A DNA stretch of 64,000 nucleotides from an uncultured Roseobacter sp. (GTDB taxonomy: Bacteria > Pseudomonadota > Alphaproteobacteria > Rhodobacterales > Rhodobacteraceae). Numbering within the stretch: position 1 is the first letter of the stretch; every line of letters begins with the position of its first letter. Position numbers and translations under genes: made by a program. This document shows positions 16,970-25,519 of the stretch, piece by piece. A model generated the notes under the pieces. That model did not search any database, was not told the origin of the DNA, and saw only the letters and a program-made list of their open reading frames with translations. The DNA is taken from the NCBI RefSeq assembly GCF_947496515.1, contig NZ_CANMDB010000008.1, forward strand, positions 1 to 64,000, read 5' to 3'.

Positions 16970-18012
16970 TGACCGACCCCGCCGGGACAAAGGATCTGCT
17001 GATCCCGCTGCGCCGGGCGATGGCGGATATGTCCGAAGCGGGGGTGCGCGGGGCCTTGGCCTCTTTGCTGGCGGAGGATGTGGTGGTGCGGCTGTTTCAC
17101 CCGGTGGGGGAGGTCACGGGTGCTGCGTTCTATGATGCGGCCTATGCGCCGCTGCTTGCTGCCATGCCGGACGCGGAACGCCGCGATCTGATCGTGATGG
17201 AGGGGGCGGACGACGACGGCGCGCGGTGGGTCGGCTGCATGGGCCAGTACATGGGCAGCTTTCTCGGCCCCTTCCTGGACATCCCGCCCACGGGCCATCT
17301 GGCGCATCTGCGCTTTCACGAATTCTACCGGTTTGAGGGCGCGCAGGTTGTCGAAGTGCAGGCCATCTGGGACCTGCCGGAACTGATGATGCAGGCCGGT
17401 GTCTGGCCCATGGCGCCGAGCCTCGGGCGGGAGCTTTGCGTGCCGGCGCCGATGAGCCAGGACGGGCTGGGCCCGCATGATCCGCACGCCAGTGCGGCGA
17501 GCCGCGATCATGTCATCGACATGTTGACCCATCTTGTTCGGCACCCCGCCGAGGGCGGTGCGGAGGTGATGCAGGCGGAACGCTTCTGGCATCCGCGGAT
17601 GAACTGGTACGGGCCCGCGGGGATCGGCACCGCCCGAGGCATCGCGGGGTTCCGCGCCTGGCACCAGATCCCGTTTCTGAACGCCATGCCCGACCGCAAG
17701 GGCGGCACCAACGGCACGCTGCAGTCGCATTTCTTTGCCGAAGGGGCCTATGTCGCCGTCACCGGCTGGCCCAACATGCAGATGACGGTGACTGGCGACG
17801 GCTGGTTGGGGATTGCACCCGCGGGGCAGGAGATCACCCTGCGCAGCCTCGATTTCTGGCGGATGGAGGCGGGGCGTATCCGGGAAAACTGGGTGCTTGT
17901 CGATCTGCTCGATGCCTATGCTCAGCTGGGGGTCGATGTCTTGGCCCGGTTGCGGGAGTTCAATCAGGCACGGGTGCCCGGGCGGGTGCCAGTGCTCAGC
18001 GGGGCTGCCTGA
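16969..18012 (+). CDS. Two-domain SnoaL-like protein (347 aa)
   Basis: Two SnoaL/NTF2-like halves are visible. The first contains MGQYMGSFLGPFLDIPPTGH and LRFHEFYRF; the second contains NWYGPAGIGTARG, TGWPNMQMTV and LDFWRMEAGRIRENWVLVDLL. It is a paralogue of the divergent protein at 9534-10571. The ATG at 16969 overlaps the dehydrogenase stop, and its own stop overlaps the SDR start, so the three are translationally coupled. This suggests a role next to the two oxidation steps, but the reaction is unknown. Confidence 0.84.
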   Translation: MTDPAGTKDLLIPLRRAMADMSEAGVRGALASLLAEDVVVRLFHPVGEVTGAAFYDAAYAPLLAAMPDAERRDLIVMEGADDDGARWVGCMGQYMGSFLGPFLDIPPTGHLAHLRFHEFYRFEGAQVVEVQAIWDLPELMMQAGVWPMAPSLGRELCVPAPMSQDGLGPHDPHASAASRDHVIDMLTHLVRHPAEGGAEVMQAERFWHPRMNWYGPAGIGTARGIAGFRAWHQIPFLNAMPDRKGGTNGTLQSHFFAEGAYVAVTGWPNMQMTVTGDGWLGIAPAGQEITLRSLDFWRMEAGRIRENWVLVDLLDAYAQLGVDVLARLREFNQARVPGRVPVLSGAA

Positions 18013-18776
18013 TGGCACTGCCCCGGACCCCATCCTTTCGCCTCGACGGCAAGCGCGCGCTGGTCGCGGGTGCCAGCTCCGGAATCGGACTGGCCTGTGC
18101 CGCGGCCCTCGGTGAGGCCGGGGCGGAGGTTGTGCTGGCCGCGCGGCGATTGGATGCGCTGGATGCGCTGGCCGAGGAGATGCAGGCCGCAGGCATGCAC
18201 GCAGAGGCTTTGCCGCTCGACGTGGGCGATGTTGCTGCCACACAAGCCGCGGTGGCAGAGGCCGGACCTTTCGATGTGCTGGTCAATTCCGCCGGGCTCG
18301 CGCGGCATAGCCGTTCCGCCGACACCACGACCGAAGATTTTGATGCGGTTGCCGGACTTAACATCAAGGGCGCGTATTTCCTGACGCAGGCGGTGGCCAA
18401 GGGGCTGCTGGAAGCAGGCAAGCCCGGCAGCCTGATCAACATCTCCTCTCAAATGGCGCATGTGGGCGGGCCAGAGCGGGCGGTCTATTGCGCCACCAAA
18501 CACGCCGTTGAGGGCTTCACCAAATCCATGGCGATCGAATGGGGCAGGGCGGGCATCCGCGTCAACACCGTTTGCCCGACGTTCATCCTCACCGACCTGA
18601 CCCGCGGCACCTTTGAGCAACCTGACAAACGCGCCTGGATCGAGGAGAAGATCAAGCTGGGCCGGGTCGGCGAGGTCGAAGACATCATGGGCGCCGTGGT
18701 CTATCTGGCCAGCGAAGCATCGGCACTGGTGACCGGCACATCGCTGCTGATCGACGGCGGCTGGACCGCGGAATGA
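18012..18776 (+). CDS. Short-chain dehydrogenase/reductase
   Basis: This is a classical 254-residue SDR with the nucleotide motif AGASSGIG (residues 20-27), NSAG, catalytic Ser in NISSQ and YCATK, followed by the C-terminal GTSLLIDGGWTAE. An AR pair after the second strand (LAARR) suggests possible NADP use. Start and stop overlap the neighbours on both sides. In context it should oxidise or reduce a hydroxyl of the imported compound. Confidence 0.92.
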   Translation: MALPRTPSFRLDGKRALVAGASSGIGLACAAALGEAGAEVVLAARRLDALDALAEEMQAAGMHAEALPLDVGDVAATQAAVAEAGPFDVLVNSAGLARHSRSADTTTEDFDAVAGLNIKGAYFLTQAVAKGLLEAGKPGSLINISSQMAHVGGPERAVYCATKHAVEGFTKSMAIEWGRAGIRVNTVCPTFILTDLTRGTFEQPDKRAWIEEKIKLGRVGEVEDIMGAVVYLASEASALVTGTSLLIDGGWTAE

Positions 18777-19792
18777 GCCGGAACCGCGTCACCTCCGCCG
18801 AAGTCGCGAAACGCGCGGGCGTCAGCCAGTCGGCGGTGTCGCGGACCTTCACGCCCGGTGCCTCCGCGTCTCCCAAGACAGCGGAAAAGGTGCGCCGGGC
18901 GGCGACGGAACTCGGCTACCGCCCCAATGTGCTGGCGCGCGCCATGGTCTCGGGCAAGAGCCGCATCATCGGTCTGGTGGTGGCCTATCTGGAAAATCAG
19001 TTCTATCCGCAGGCGTTGGAAAAACTCTCCACCCAGTTGCAGCAGCGGGGGTATCATCTTTTGATTTTCACCGCCGACCAGGCGATGGGCAATGTGGACC
19101 AGGTGGTGGAGGAGATCCTCGATTATCAGGTGGACGGGATCATCGCGGCTTCGGTTGATATGTCCTCGAACCTGGCCAAGCGTTGCCGGGCGGCGGGCGT
19201 GCCGATGGTGCTCTTCAACCGGTCGCAGGACGATCCCACCATGTCCGCGGTGACCTCGGACAACCATGCAGGCGGGCGCAAGGTGGCGGAGTTCCTGCTG
19301 GCCGGGGGGCACCGCAAGATCGCGCATATCGCGGGCTGGGATGAGACTTCGACCCAGCGGGACCGCGAGGCAGGGTTCGTCGCGGCGCTGACAGCGGCGG
19401 GGGTGCCGTTGCACGCCCGTGGCAGCGGGGACTTCACGATGGAGAAAGCTGCGGAGGCTGCGCGCGCCATCTGTGCTGCCGATCCGCCCGACGCGATTTT
19501 CGTCACCAATGATCACATGGCGCTGGCGGTGATGGACACGCTGCGGTTCGAGCTGGGGCTTGATGTGCCGGGTGATGTTTCGGTGGTCGGATACGACGAT
19601 GTGCCCGCCGCCAGCTGGCCCTCCTACCGCTTGACCACGGTACGGCAGCCTGCCAACCGGATGGTCGCCAAGACGGTCGAGATCCTTCTGGATCAGATCG
19701 AGAACGCCACTGCCCGCACGCGGCGGATCGCCATCGACGGGCCGATGATCCTGCGCACCTCCGCCCGCATTCCCAAAGGATGGAACACATGA
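18773..19792 (+). CDS. LacI-family transcriptional regulator
   Basis: The 339-residue regulator has an N-terminal helix-turn-helix (TSAEVAKRAGVSQSAVSRTF, residues 6-25), the hinge region RPNVLARAM, and a periplasmic-binding-protein-like effector domain ending in TVRQPANRMV and ILRTSARIP. It is embedded inside the operon (ATGA overlaps on both sides), so it is probably autoregulated with the catabolic genes. The candidate operator at 10598-10617 in front of the operon is its likely target. The effector is expected to be the substrate or an intermediate. Confidence 0.93.
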   Translation: MSRNRVTSAEVAKRAGVSQSAVSRTFTPGASASPKTAEKVRRAATELGYRPNVLARAMVSGKSRIIGLVVAYLENQFYPQALEKLSTQLQQRGYHLLIFTADQAMGNVDQVVEEILDYQVDGIIAASVDMSSNLAKRCRAAGVPMVLFNRSQDDPTMSAVTSDNHAGGRKVAEFLLAGGHRKIAHIAGWDETSTQRDREAGFVAALTAAGVPLHARGSGDFTMEKAAEAARAICAADPPDAIFVTNDHMALAVMDTLRFELGLDVPGDVSVVGYDDVPAASWPSYRLTTVRQPANRMVAKTVEILLDQIENATARTRRIAIDGPMILRTSARIPKGWNT

Positions 19793-20763
19793 AGGGGTTC
19801 AACCCGAAATTCACCGATTTCCCGGATTACATCCTGAAAATCACTCATGAAATCTGGGAAGAGCGCGGCATCGCCACGCTGGACCACTACTACGCGCCGG
19901 ACATTCCCGTCCGTTTCGCCGAAGGCGTCTCCATCGGAAATCAGCGTACCAAAGCCGGCACGCTGGCCACGCTGGCCGAATTCCCCGACCGCGAGTTGAT
20001 GGGGGAGGACGTGATCTGGTCCGGTGACGATACGGCGGGCTATCTGTCCTCGCACCGGCTGCTGACCACCGGGACGCACACCGGTGGTGGGTATTTCGGC
20101 CCACCCACGGGCAAAAGGTTTACCGTTCGCGCTATCGCGGACTGTGCCGCAATCAACGATCAGATCTATGACGAGTGGCTGATCCGCGACACGACCGGCA
20201 TCGTCAGGCAGCTGGGAATGGAACCCAAGCAATTTGCCCGGGATCTCATCGCCCGGGAAGGGGGGCCGGAGACCTGTACCAAACCGCTCAACCCCGCGAC
20301 GGACGTGGAAGGCCCGTATCAGGGCCGCGGCAATGACAATGAATGGGGACAACGGCTCGGCGATATCCTGACCCGGATGATGAACACCGATTTCGCCGTG
20401 ATCCGTGCGGAATACGACCGTGCGGTGCAGACAGAGCACCCCGGCGCTGTCACGGTGCATTCCTGGGCCGACACGGAACGGCTCTGGATGGGGTTGCGAT
20501 CCTCCTTCCCCAATGCCCGTTTTGCCATCGACCACCAGATCGGTCGCGAGGATCCGATGCTGCCGCCGCGGGCGGCTGTCCGCTGGCACTTGCACGGCAC
20601 CCACGATGGCTGGGGCATGTTTGGCCAGCCCACCGGGGCAGAGGTCTATGTGATGGGTTTCACCCATGCGGAGTTCGGCCCCTACGGTCTGCGCCGAGAG
20701 TGGACATTGTTCGAGCCTGTCTCGATCTGGAAACAGATCCTGATGCAGACCGGTGATCTCTAA
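19789..20763 (+). CDS. Two-domain SnoaL-like protein, divergent (324 aa)
   Basis: The N-terminal half (residues about 15-150) carries DHYYAPDIPVRF, GGGYFGPPTGKRFTVRAIAD and DEWLIRD. The C-terminal half (about 190-320) carries MGLRSSFPNARFAIDHQIG, RWHLHGTHDGWGMFGQPTG and FEPVSIWKQIL. Both are SnoaL/ester-cyclase-like. It is more distant from the pair at 9534 and 16969 than they are from each other. AAAGGA at 19775-19780 favours the ATG at 19789, which overlaps the LacI stop, over the ATG at 19780. Its stop overlaps a possible small gene (TAATG). Confidence 0.82.
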   Translation: MKGFNPKFTDFPDYILKITHEIWEERGIATLDHYYAPDIPVRFAEGVSIGNQRTKAGTLATLAEFPDRELMGEDVIWSGDDTAGYLSSHRLLTTGTHTGGGYFGPPTGKRFTVRAIADCAAINDQIYDEWLIRDTTGIVRQLGMEPKQFARDLIAREGGPETCTKPLNPATDVEGPYQGRGNDNEWGQRLGDILTRMMNTDFAVIRAEYDRAVQTEHPGAVTVHSWADTERLWMGLRSSFPNARFAIDHQIGREDPMLPPRAAVRWHLHGTHDGWGMFGQPTGAEVYVMGFTHAEFGPYGLRREWTLFEPVSIWKQILMQTGDL

Positions 20764-20876
20764 TGCGGACACCCGCAACACTGGATGCCAGTCAGGCGGC
20801 GCGGCGCTACCATGCGCATCGTGCCTCGTTGCGGGCGCGGCGTCTCAACAACCGTCCTCCGGGGGTGTGGGTCTGA
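20763..20876 (+). CDS. Possible 37-residue arginine-rich peptide
   Basis: The ATG shares its A with the stop of the preceding SnoaL-like gene (TAATG), a classic coupling arrangement, and the frame ends 33 bases before the cupin gene. The product is basic, with RRYHAHRASLRARRLNNR in the centre and no membrane segment. I do not recognise it. It could be chance, since the intergenic gap is short and GC-rich. Confidence 0.35.
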   Translation: MRTPATLDASQAARRYHAHRASLRARRLNNRPPGVWV

Positions 20877-20909
20877 GCCTTCGACACCCAATCCCAAAGG
20901 AGAGACATC

Positions 20910-21872
20910 ATGAGCACCATCCAAGACCTCATCGTCCGCTACGGCGATCTGAAACCCTGTAAGACCGCCTTTATCGACGCCCACACACCCGGGTCCGACC
21001 GCAAGGAAAACTTCACCATCATCGGCGGCGGCGTCAGCGAAAGCCCCGATCAGCACGTGCATCTGACCGACCGTATCGGGTTCAACATCGGGGCGGCGGG
21101 CCAGCCACCCAAATGCCGCAACAGTCTGCATTGTCACCGCACCGCGGAGGTCTTTTTCGTCTTGAAGGGGCGCTGGCGCTTTTTCTGGGGTCGCTACGGG
21201 ACGGCGGGCGCGTTCATCGCGGAAGAGGGCGATATCTTCAACATCCCCACGGGCATTTTCCGCGGGTTCGAGAACGTTGGTACGGACTACGGGATGATCA
21301 TGGCGATCCTCGGCGGGGATGACGCGGGCGGCGGGGTCATCTGGGCGCCGCAGGTGATCGAGGACGCGCGCGAGCACGGGCTGGTGCTGGGCGAGAATGG
21401 CAAGCTGTACGACAGCAAAAAGGGGGAGGCGCTGCCCGAGGGTCTCAAGCCCATGCCGCTCCTCACCGAAGAGGCGCTCAAGACCTATCCGGAAGTCCCG
21501 GTCGAGGATGTGATCGGCACATATGTGGCGCGCTACTGGGATCTGATGGCGCTGGCCGCGCGCAAGCCTGCCAAGGTCATCGGCGCGGATGCGGTGTTGC
21601 GCGACAAACCGGGGTTCGAGGTGGATTTCCTGACCCGCGGCTCTGTCCCCGACGAGATGGAGAGCCACGACAAGCCCACCGTGCTGATGCCCCTGCGCGG
21701 TCACTGGCTGCTGCGCTACGAAGACGGTGAAACGGTGCTGAACCCCGGTGACACCGCGCTGATCCACCCTGGCGAGGCACATGCTGTGGCGCCGTCGATG
21801 ACAGGTGAGGCGAGCCTCTACCGCGTGCGGGCGACGGATGATCCCGCTGGCCCCACCTGGACCGGTAGCTGA
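20910..21872 (+). CDS. Bicupin protein (320 aa)
   Basis: The first cupin (about residues 50-140) has a metal-site pattern SLHCHRTAEVFFVLKGRW, with the two histidines and the glutamate expected for a metal centre, and GDIFNIPTGIFRGFEN. The second cupin (about 230-315) reads MESHDKPTVLMPLRGHW and LNPGDTALIHPGEAHAV and has a poorer metal site. Proteins of this layout include dioxygenases, isomerases and lyases of small organic acids. A strong AAAGGAG precedes the ATG. It begins the second half of the catabolic operon. Confidence 0.82.
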   Translation: MSTIQDLIVRYGDLKPCKTAFIDAHTPGSDRKENFTIIGGGVSESPDQHVHLTDRIGFNIGAAGQPPKCRNSLHCHRTAEVFFVLKGRWRFFWGRYGTAGAFIAEEGDIFNIPTGIFRGFENVGTDYGMIMAILGGDDAGGGVIWAPQVIEDAREHGLVLGENGKLYDSKKGEALPEGLKPMPLLTEEALKTYPEVPVEDVIGTYVARYWDLMALAARKPAKVIGADAVLRDKPGFEVDFLTRGSVPDEMESHDKPTVLMPLRGHWLLRYEDGETVLNPGDTALIHPGEAHAVAPSMTGEASLYRVRATDDPAGPTWTGS

Positions 21873-21890
21873 CATAAAAAGGATCCTGAA

Positions 21891-23015
21891 ATGAGTATCG
21901 TCAAGACAACCCACACAGGGTCTCTGCCACGCAGCCAGGAGGTGGTCGATTTCATCTTTGCGCGTGAACATGGCAAACCCTATGACACCGAAGCCTTTGA
22001 TACCTGTATCACCGAGGCGGTATCGGAGACGGTGCGCAAACAGGTGGCGGCGGGTGTCGATATCGTCTCGGACGGGGAGACCTCGAAGATCTCCTATGCC
22101 ACGTACGTCAAGGACCGCTACACCGGTTTTGACGGGGACAGCCCGCGCAACGCGCCCGCGGATCTCAAGATGTTTCCCGGCTATCTCAAGCGGCTCGCCG
22201 ATGATGGTGGGACCCCGCAATACGCGCGGCCCATGTGCGTCGGCGAGGTGCGCTCCAACGGGCAGGAAGAACTGCAGCGCGACATCGCAAATCTCAAGGC
22301 GGCGATGGCGCAACACGGAGCGACACGCGGTTTTATGAATGCGGCGAGCCCCGGGGTGATTTCCCTGTTCCTGCAGAACGACTTCTATCCGACGCGGGAG
22401 GCGTATCTGGCTGCGCTCGCCGATGCGATGAAGGCTGAGTACGAGACGATCGTGGCGGCCGGGCTGGACCTGCAGCTGGACTGCCCGGATCTGGCGCTGT
22501 CGCGGCACATGCTTTTCACGGATCTCACGGACGATGAATTCATCGCGGTCGCGAATTCGCATGTGGAGGCGCTGAACCATGCGCTGGCGGATATCCCCGC
22601 CGAGCGGGTGCGCGTGCACATTTGCTGGGGCAATTACGAGGGGCCGCATTGTTGCGACATTCCCATGGCCAAGATGTTCGACACGCTGATGTCGACAAAA
22701 TCGCGCTATGTGCTCTTTGAGACTTCGAACCCGCGGCACGGCCACGAATGGACCGTGTTCCGCGACCGCAAGGATGACATTCCCGATGACAAGGTGTTGG
22801 TGCCAGGGGTAGTCGATACGACGACCAACTTCGTCGAGCACCCGGAGCTGGTCGCGGAGCGGATCACGCGTTTTGCGGGGATCGTCGGGTCGGAGCGGGT
22901 GATCGCCGGATCTGATTGCGGCTTTGGCACCTTCGCCGGTTTCGGCGCGGTGGATCCTGACATCGCCTACGCCAAACTTGCAGCGCTCGCCGACGGGGCG
23001 GCTCTGGCCTCGTGA
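21891..23015 (+). CDS. Cobalamin-independent methionine synthase C-terminal-domain protein (MetE core)
   Basis: This 374-residue TIM-barrel protein corresponds to the catalytic C-terminal half of MetE alone; no N-terminal folate domain exists. Zinc-site residues are visible as HIC in VRVHICWGNYEG and the cysteine in GSDCGFGTF, with a glutamate in LFETSN. Relatives include thiol methyltransferases and epoxyalkane:coenzyme M transferase, which activate a thiol on zinc. In this operon the protein may cleave or form a C-S bond or remove a methyl group from the substrate. That is inference. The stop overlaps the hydrolase start. Confidence 0.85.
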   Translation: MSIVKTTHTGSLPRSQEVVDFIFAREHGKPYDTEAFDTCITEAVSETVRKQVAAGVDIVSDGETSKISYATYVKDRYTGFDGDSPRNAPADLKMFPGYLKRLADDGGTPQYARPMCVGEVRSNGQEELQRDIANLKAAMAQHGATRGFMNAASPGVISLFLQNDFYPTREAYLAALADAMKAEYETIVAAGLDLQLDCPDLALSRHMLFTDLTDDEFIAVANSHVEALNHALADIPAERVRVHICWGNYEGPHCCDIPMAKMFDTLMSTKSRYVLFETSNPRHGHEWTVFRDRKDDIPDDKVLVPGVVDTTTNFVEHPELVAERITRFAGIVGSERVIAGSDCGFGTFAGFGAVDPDIAYAKLAALADGAALAS

Positions 23016-23704
23016 CACCGCTTGTCCTGCTGCCCGGCATGATGTGCGATGCACGGCTGTTTTTGCCGCAGATCGCGGCGTTCTCGGCGATCCGAACGGT
23101 GATCAGCGCTGAGATCTGGCGCCACGACAGCATTGGTGCGCTGGCGGAGGCCGTGCTGGCGGATGCGCCTGCGCGTTTTGCGCTCGCAGGGCTGTCGATG
23201 GGCGGGATCGTCGCGATGGAGATCCTGCGGCGCGCGCCGGAGCGCGTGGCGCGCATTGCGCTGATGGATACTAATCCGCTGGCGGAGACGGAGACCGTCA
23301 AAGCCCGCCGCGCTCCCCAAATGGTCGCGGTCCGCGAGGGACGGCTGGCGGAGGTGATGCGCGACGAGATGAAGCCGAACTACCTGAGCCACGGCGCTCA
23401 GCGCGCCGAGGTGCTGTCGCTTTGCATGGAGATGGCGCTGGACCTCGGACCGGAGGTTTTTGTCACCCAATCACAGGCGCTGATGGACCGGCCTGACCAG
23501 ACCGGGACGTTGCGCGCCGCAACGCTGCCGGCGCTGGTGCTCTGCGGGCGTGACGATACGCTTTGCCCCATAGCACGGCACGAGTTGATGGCCGGGCTGA
23601 TCCCCGGCGCGCAGCTGGAGATCATCGACGGCGCCGGGCATCTGCCCACGCTCGAACAACCGGCGAGGACCAATGAGGCCCTTGCCCGCTGGCTGGAGGA
23701 TTGA
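23012..23704 (+). CDS. Alpha/beta hydrolase
   Basis: The 230-residue alpha/beta hydrolase has the oxyanion stretch LLPGMMCDARLF, nucleophile elbow AGLSMGG (Ser62), the acid in CGRDDTLCP and the catalytic histidine in GAGHLPTLEQP. The GTG start overlaps the MetE-like stop (GTGA). It would hydrolyse an ester, lactone, thioester or C-C bond in the pathway. No signal peptide is seen, so it is cytoplasmic. Confidence 0.9.
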   Translation: MTPLVLLPGMMCDARLFLPQIAAFSAIRTVISAEIWRHDSIGALAEAVLADAPARFALAGLSMGGIVAMEILRRAPERVARIALMDTNPLAETETVKARRAPQMVAVREGRLAEVMRDEMKPNYLSHGAQRAEVLSLCMEMALDLGPEVFVTQSQALMDRPDQTGTLRAATLPALVLCGRDDTLCPIARHELMAGLIPGAQLEIIDGAGHLPTLEQPARTNEALARWLED

Positions 23705-24400
23705 ATGGACGACACGCTGCTGAGCCTGCTGAGGCAGGTCGATACCCCGACCGTTTGCAACGCCATCGAAGTGGCCCAGGGCAAGCGTGGGTTTGATGCC
23801 TTCACACGCGGGACCGTTCTGGCGTCTGACCCGGGCGCGCCTGCGATGGTGGGCTATGCGCGCACGGCGCGGATCGCTGCCGTGCACCCGCCCGAAGAAC
23901 CCGCGGATGTGATCAAGGCCCGGCGGATGGATTACTACCGCCATATGGCGAGCGGTCCGCGCCCGGGCGTCGCCGTGGTCGAGGACATGGATGTGCCCAA
24001 TGCAATTGGCGCCTATTGGGGCGAGATCAACACCACGATCCACAAGGGCTTCGGCCTGTCAGGGGCGCTGACCAACGGGGTCATGCGTGACCTGGGCGAT
24101 CTGCCCGAGGCGTTCCCGGTCGTCGCAGGCTCAATCGGGCCGAGCCATGGGTTCGTGCACGTGCGCGAGATTGCGACCCCCGTCACCGTCTTTGGCATGG
24201 CGGTCAGCGACGGTGATCTGATCCACGCGGACAGGCATGGCGCGCTGGTGATCCCGTCAGAGGTTGTCCCGGTTCTGGAGGCCGCCATTCACAAGCTGCT
24301 GGAAACCGAAAAGCTGGTGTTGGACCCCGCCCGGCGCGAGGGCTTTGATTTCGATGCTTTCGAGACCGCATGGGCAGCGTTCGAGAAGGCGCGGACCTGA
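23705..24400 (+). CDS. RraA-family protein (aldolase/decarboxylase type)
   Basis: The 231-residue protein follows the hydrolase stop directly. RraA-fold motifs include VDTPTVCNAIEVAQG, GYARTA, GAYWGEINTTIHKGFGLSGALTNGVMRD and VSDGDLIHADRHGALVIP. The late RD and DGDLIHAD residues match the Mg-dependent 4-hydroxy-4-methyl-2-oxoglutarate aldolase/oxaloacetate decarboxylase members. It is the last gene of the cluster and may cleave the final keto acid to pyruvate or a related central metabolite. Confidence 0.85.
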   Translation: MDDTLLSLLRQVDTPTVCNAIEVAQGKRGFDAFTRGTVLASDPGAPAMVGYARTARIAAVHPPEEPADVIKARRMDYYRHMASGPRPGVAVVEDMDVPNAIGAYWGEINTTIHKGFGLSGALTNGVMRDLGDLPEAFPVVAGSIGPSHGFVHVREIATPVTVFGMAVSDGDLIHADRHGALVIPSEVVPVLEAAIHKLLETEKLVLDPARREGFDFDAFETAWAAFEKART

Positions 24401-24665
24401 GCTTTCCAAATCATGAGAAACGGCGTGCAATGGGTGGGTCGTTCTGGCCTCGGGAACGGATCAGCGTTGAGGCGTCGGACCTTTTTGAACAACGCCAGCA
24501 CCGGATCGCGGCCTTGAAGGGCGCTCCGCCTCGGGGAGGGGCCATCATCCAGCGCGGATCTGCGGGAACCGGTCATTTCTACAGTATATAGTGGCGTGAG
24601 ACGTCACCGTGGCATACTGGTGTCGCATGCCCTATGCGCAGTCGACATTGCATGAGCCATCCGAA

Positions 24666-25517
24666 ATGATTCCGCCGGTCCCGTCCTGGATTGCGACCGG
24701 GAAGGCTCGCACGGCGGAGGATGCCGCATTTGCCTCCGGTGCGGCATTGTCCCATCTGCACCGTGTCCTGACCCGAGCCGAGCTTCCTGGCGCCTTGCTC
24801 CGCGCGCGGCTGGCGTTGCGGGCAGCGGAGGTCTGTGTGACCCACACAGGCCGATCTGAACGGGCGCCCGCGCTGCGCGACGCGACAGCGTTTCTTGAAC
24901 CCGGGGATCAGCCCGGACCGGCCGGTGAGGTCTACGTGTCTTGGCGCAAAGCCGTGGAGCGCCCTGTATCGGTTAAGGCGCTGCAGCGTGCCTTGCCGGA
25001 CCTGCGGCAAGATCAGATCGTGCTTTGGCAGGGAACCACGACCGGGTCGCCGCTCACCTGCGCTGCGCGGGTGTTGCAGGCGGCGCTGGCCGAGGATCCG
25101 CAGGCGCGGACAACAGCGCTGGTGCTGGCGGATGCCGCGCTGGCCAGAGCGTTGGGTTGGTCGCATTTGGTTCCGTTGCTTGCGACAGAAGTGCCGCGCG
25201 CGGATCTGCAGGCAACCGCAGATGCCTTGCGGCTGGCATGTCATCTGGCGATCGCGCGTGCCGCTGTCAGAGTGACGCAGGAGGCCGCAGACCTGACACG
25301 GCGCGCCGCGCGGCTGCGCGCTGTCGCCCCGAAACTGCGCGCACGGGGTGCGGAAGCAGCGGTAGCGCAGTTCCTGGCCTGCGATGCCGTCGCCCCGACT
25401 GCTTTGACCTCGCTGAGGTCGGATCGCGCCGCACGCCGGTTTTGCGACCGGTTGGTCACATTGGGCGCCGCCCGTGAACTGACCGGGCGCGATACGTTTC
25501 GCCTTTACGGTGTCTGA
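24666..25517 (+). CDS. DUF1403 family protein
   Basis: The protein resembles DUF1403 proteins, found mainly in rhizobia and rhodobacters, often on plasmids next to a ScpB-like gene, as here. Early residues PVPSWIATGKARTAEDAAFASGAAL and the end RFCDRLVTLGAARELTGRDTFRLYG are the recognisable parts; the middle is helical and alanine/arginine-rich. The start is uncertain: 24666 fits the family start, while 24627 and a GTG at 24609 are also in frame and none has a clear ribosome binding site. The function is unknown. Confidence 0.75.
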   Translation: MIPPVPSWIATGKARTAEDAAFASGAALSHLHRVLTRAELPGALLRARLALRAAEVCVTHTGRSERAPALRDATAFLEPGDQPGPAGEVYVSWRKAVERPVSVKALQRALPDLRQDQIVLWQGTTTGSPLTCAARVLQAALAEDPQARTTALVLADAALARALGWSHLVPLLATEVPRADLQATADALRLACHLAIARAAVRVTQEAADLTRRAARLRAVAPKLRARGAEAAVAQFLACDAVAPTALTSLRSDRAARRFCDRLVTLGAARELTGRDTFRLYGV

Positions 25518-25519
25518 CG

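Noticed and set aside
20760-23054. 764-residue minus-strand open frame
   Set aside because: It is a GC-bias shadow of the cupin and MetE-core genes, which have clear motifs and ribosome binding sites.
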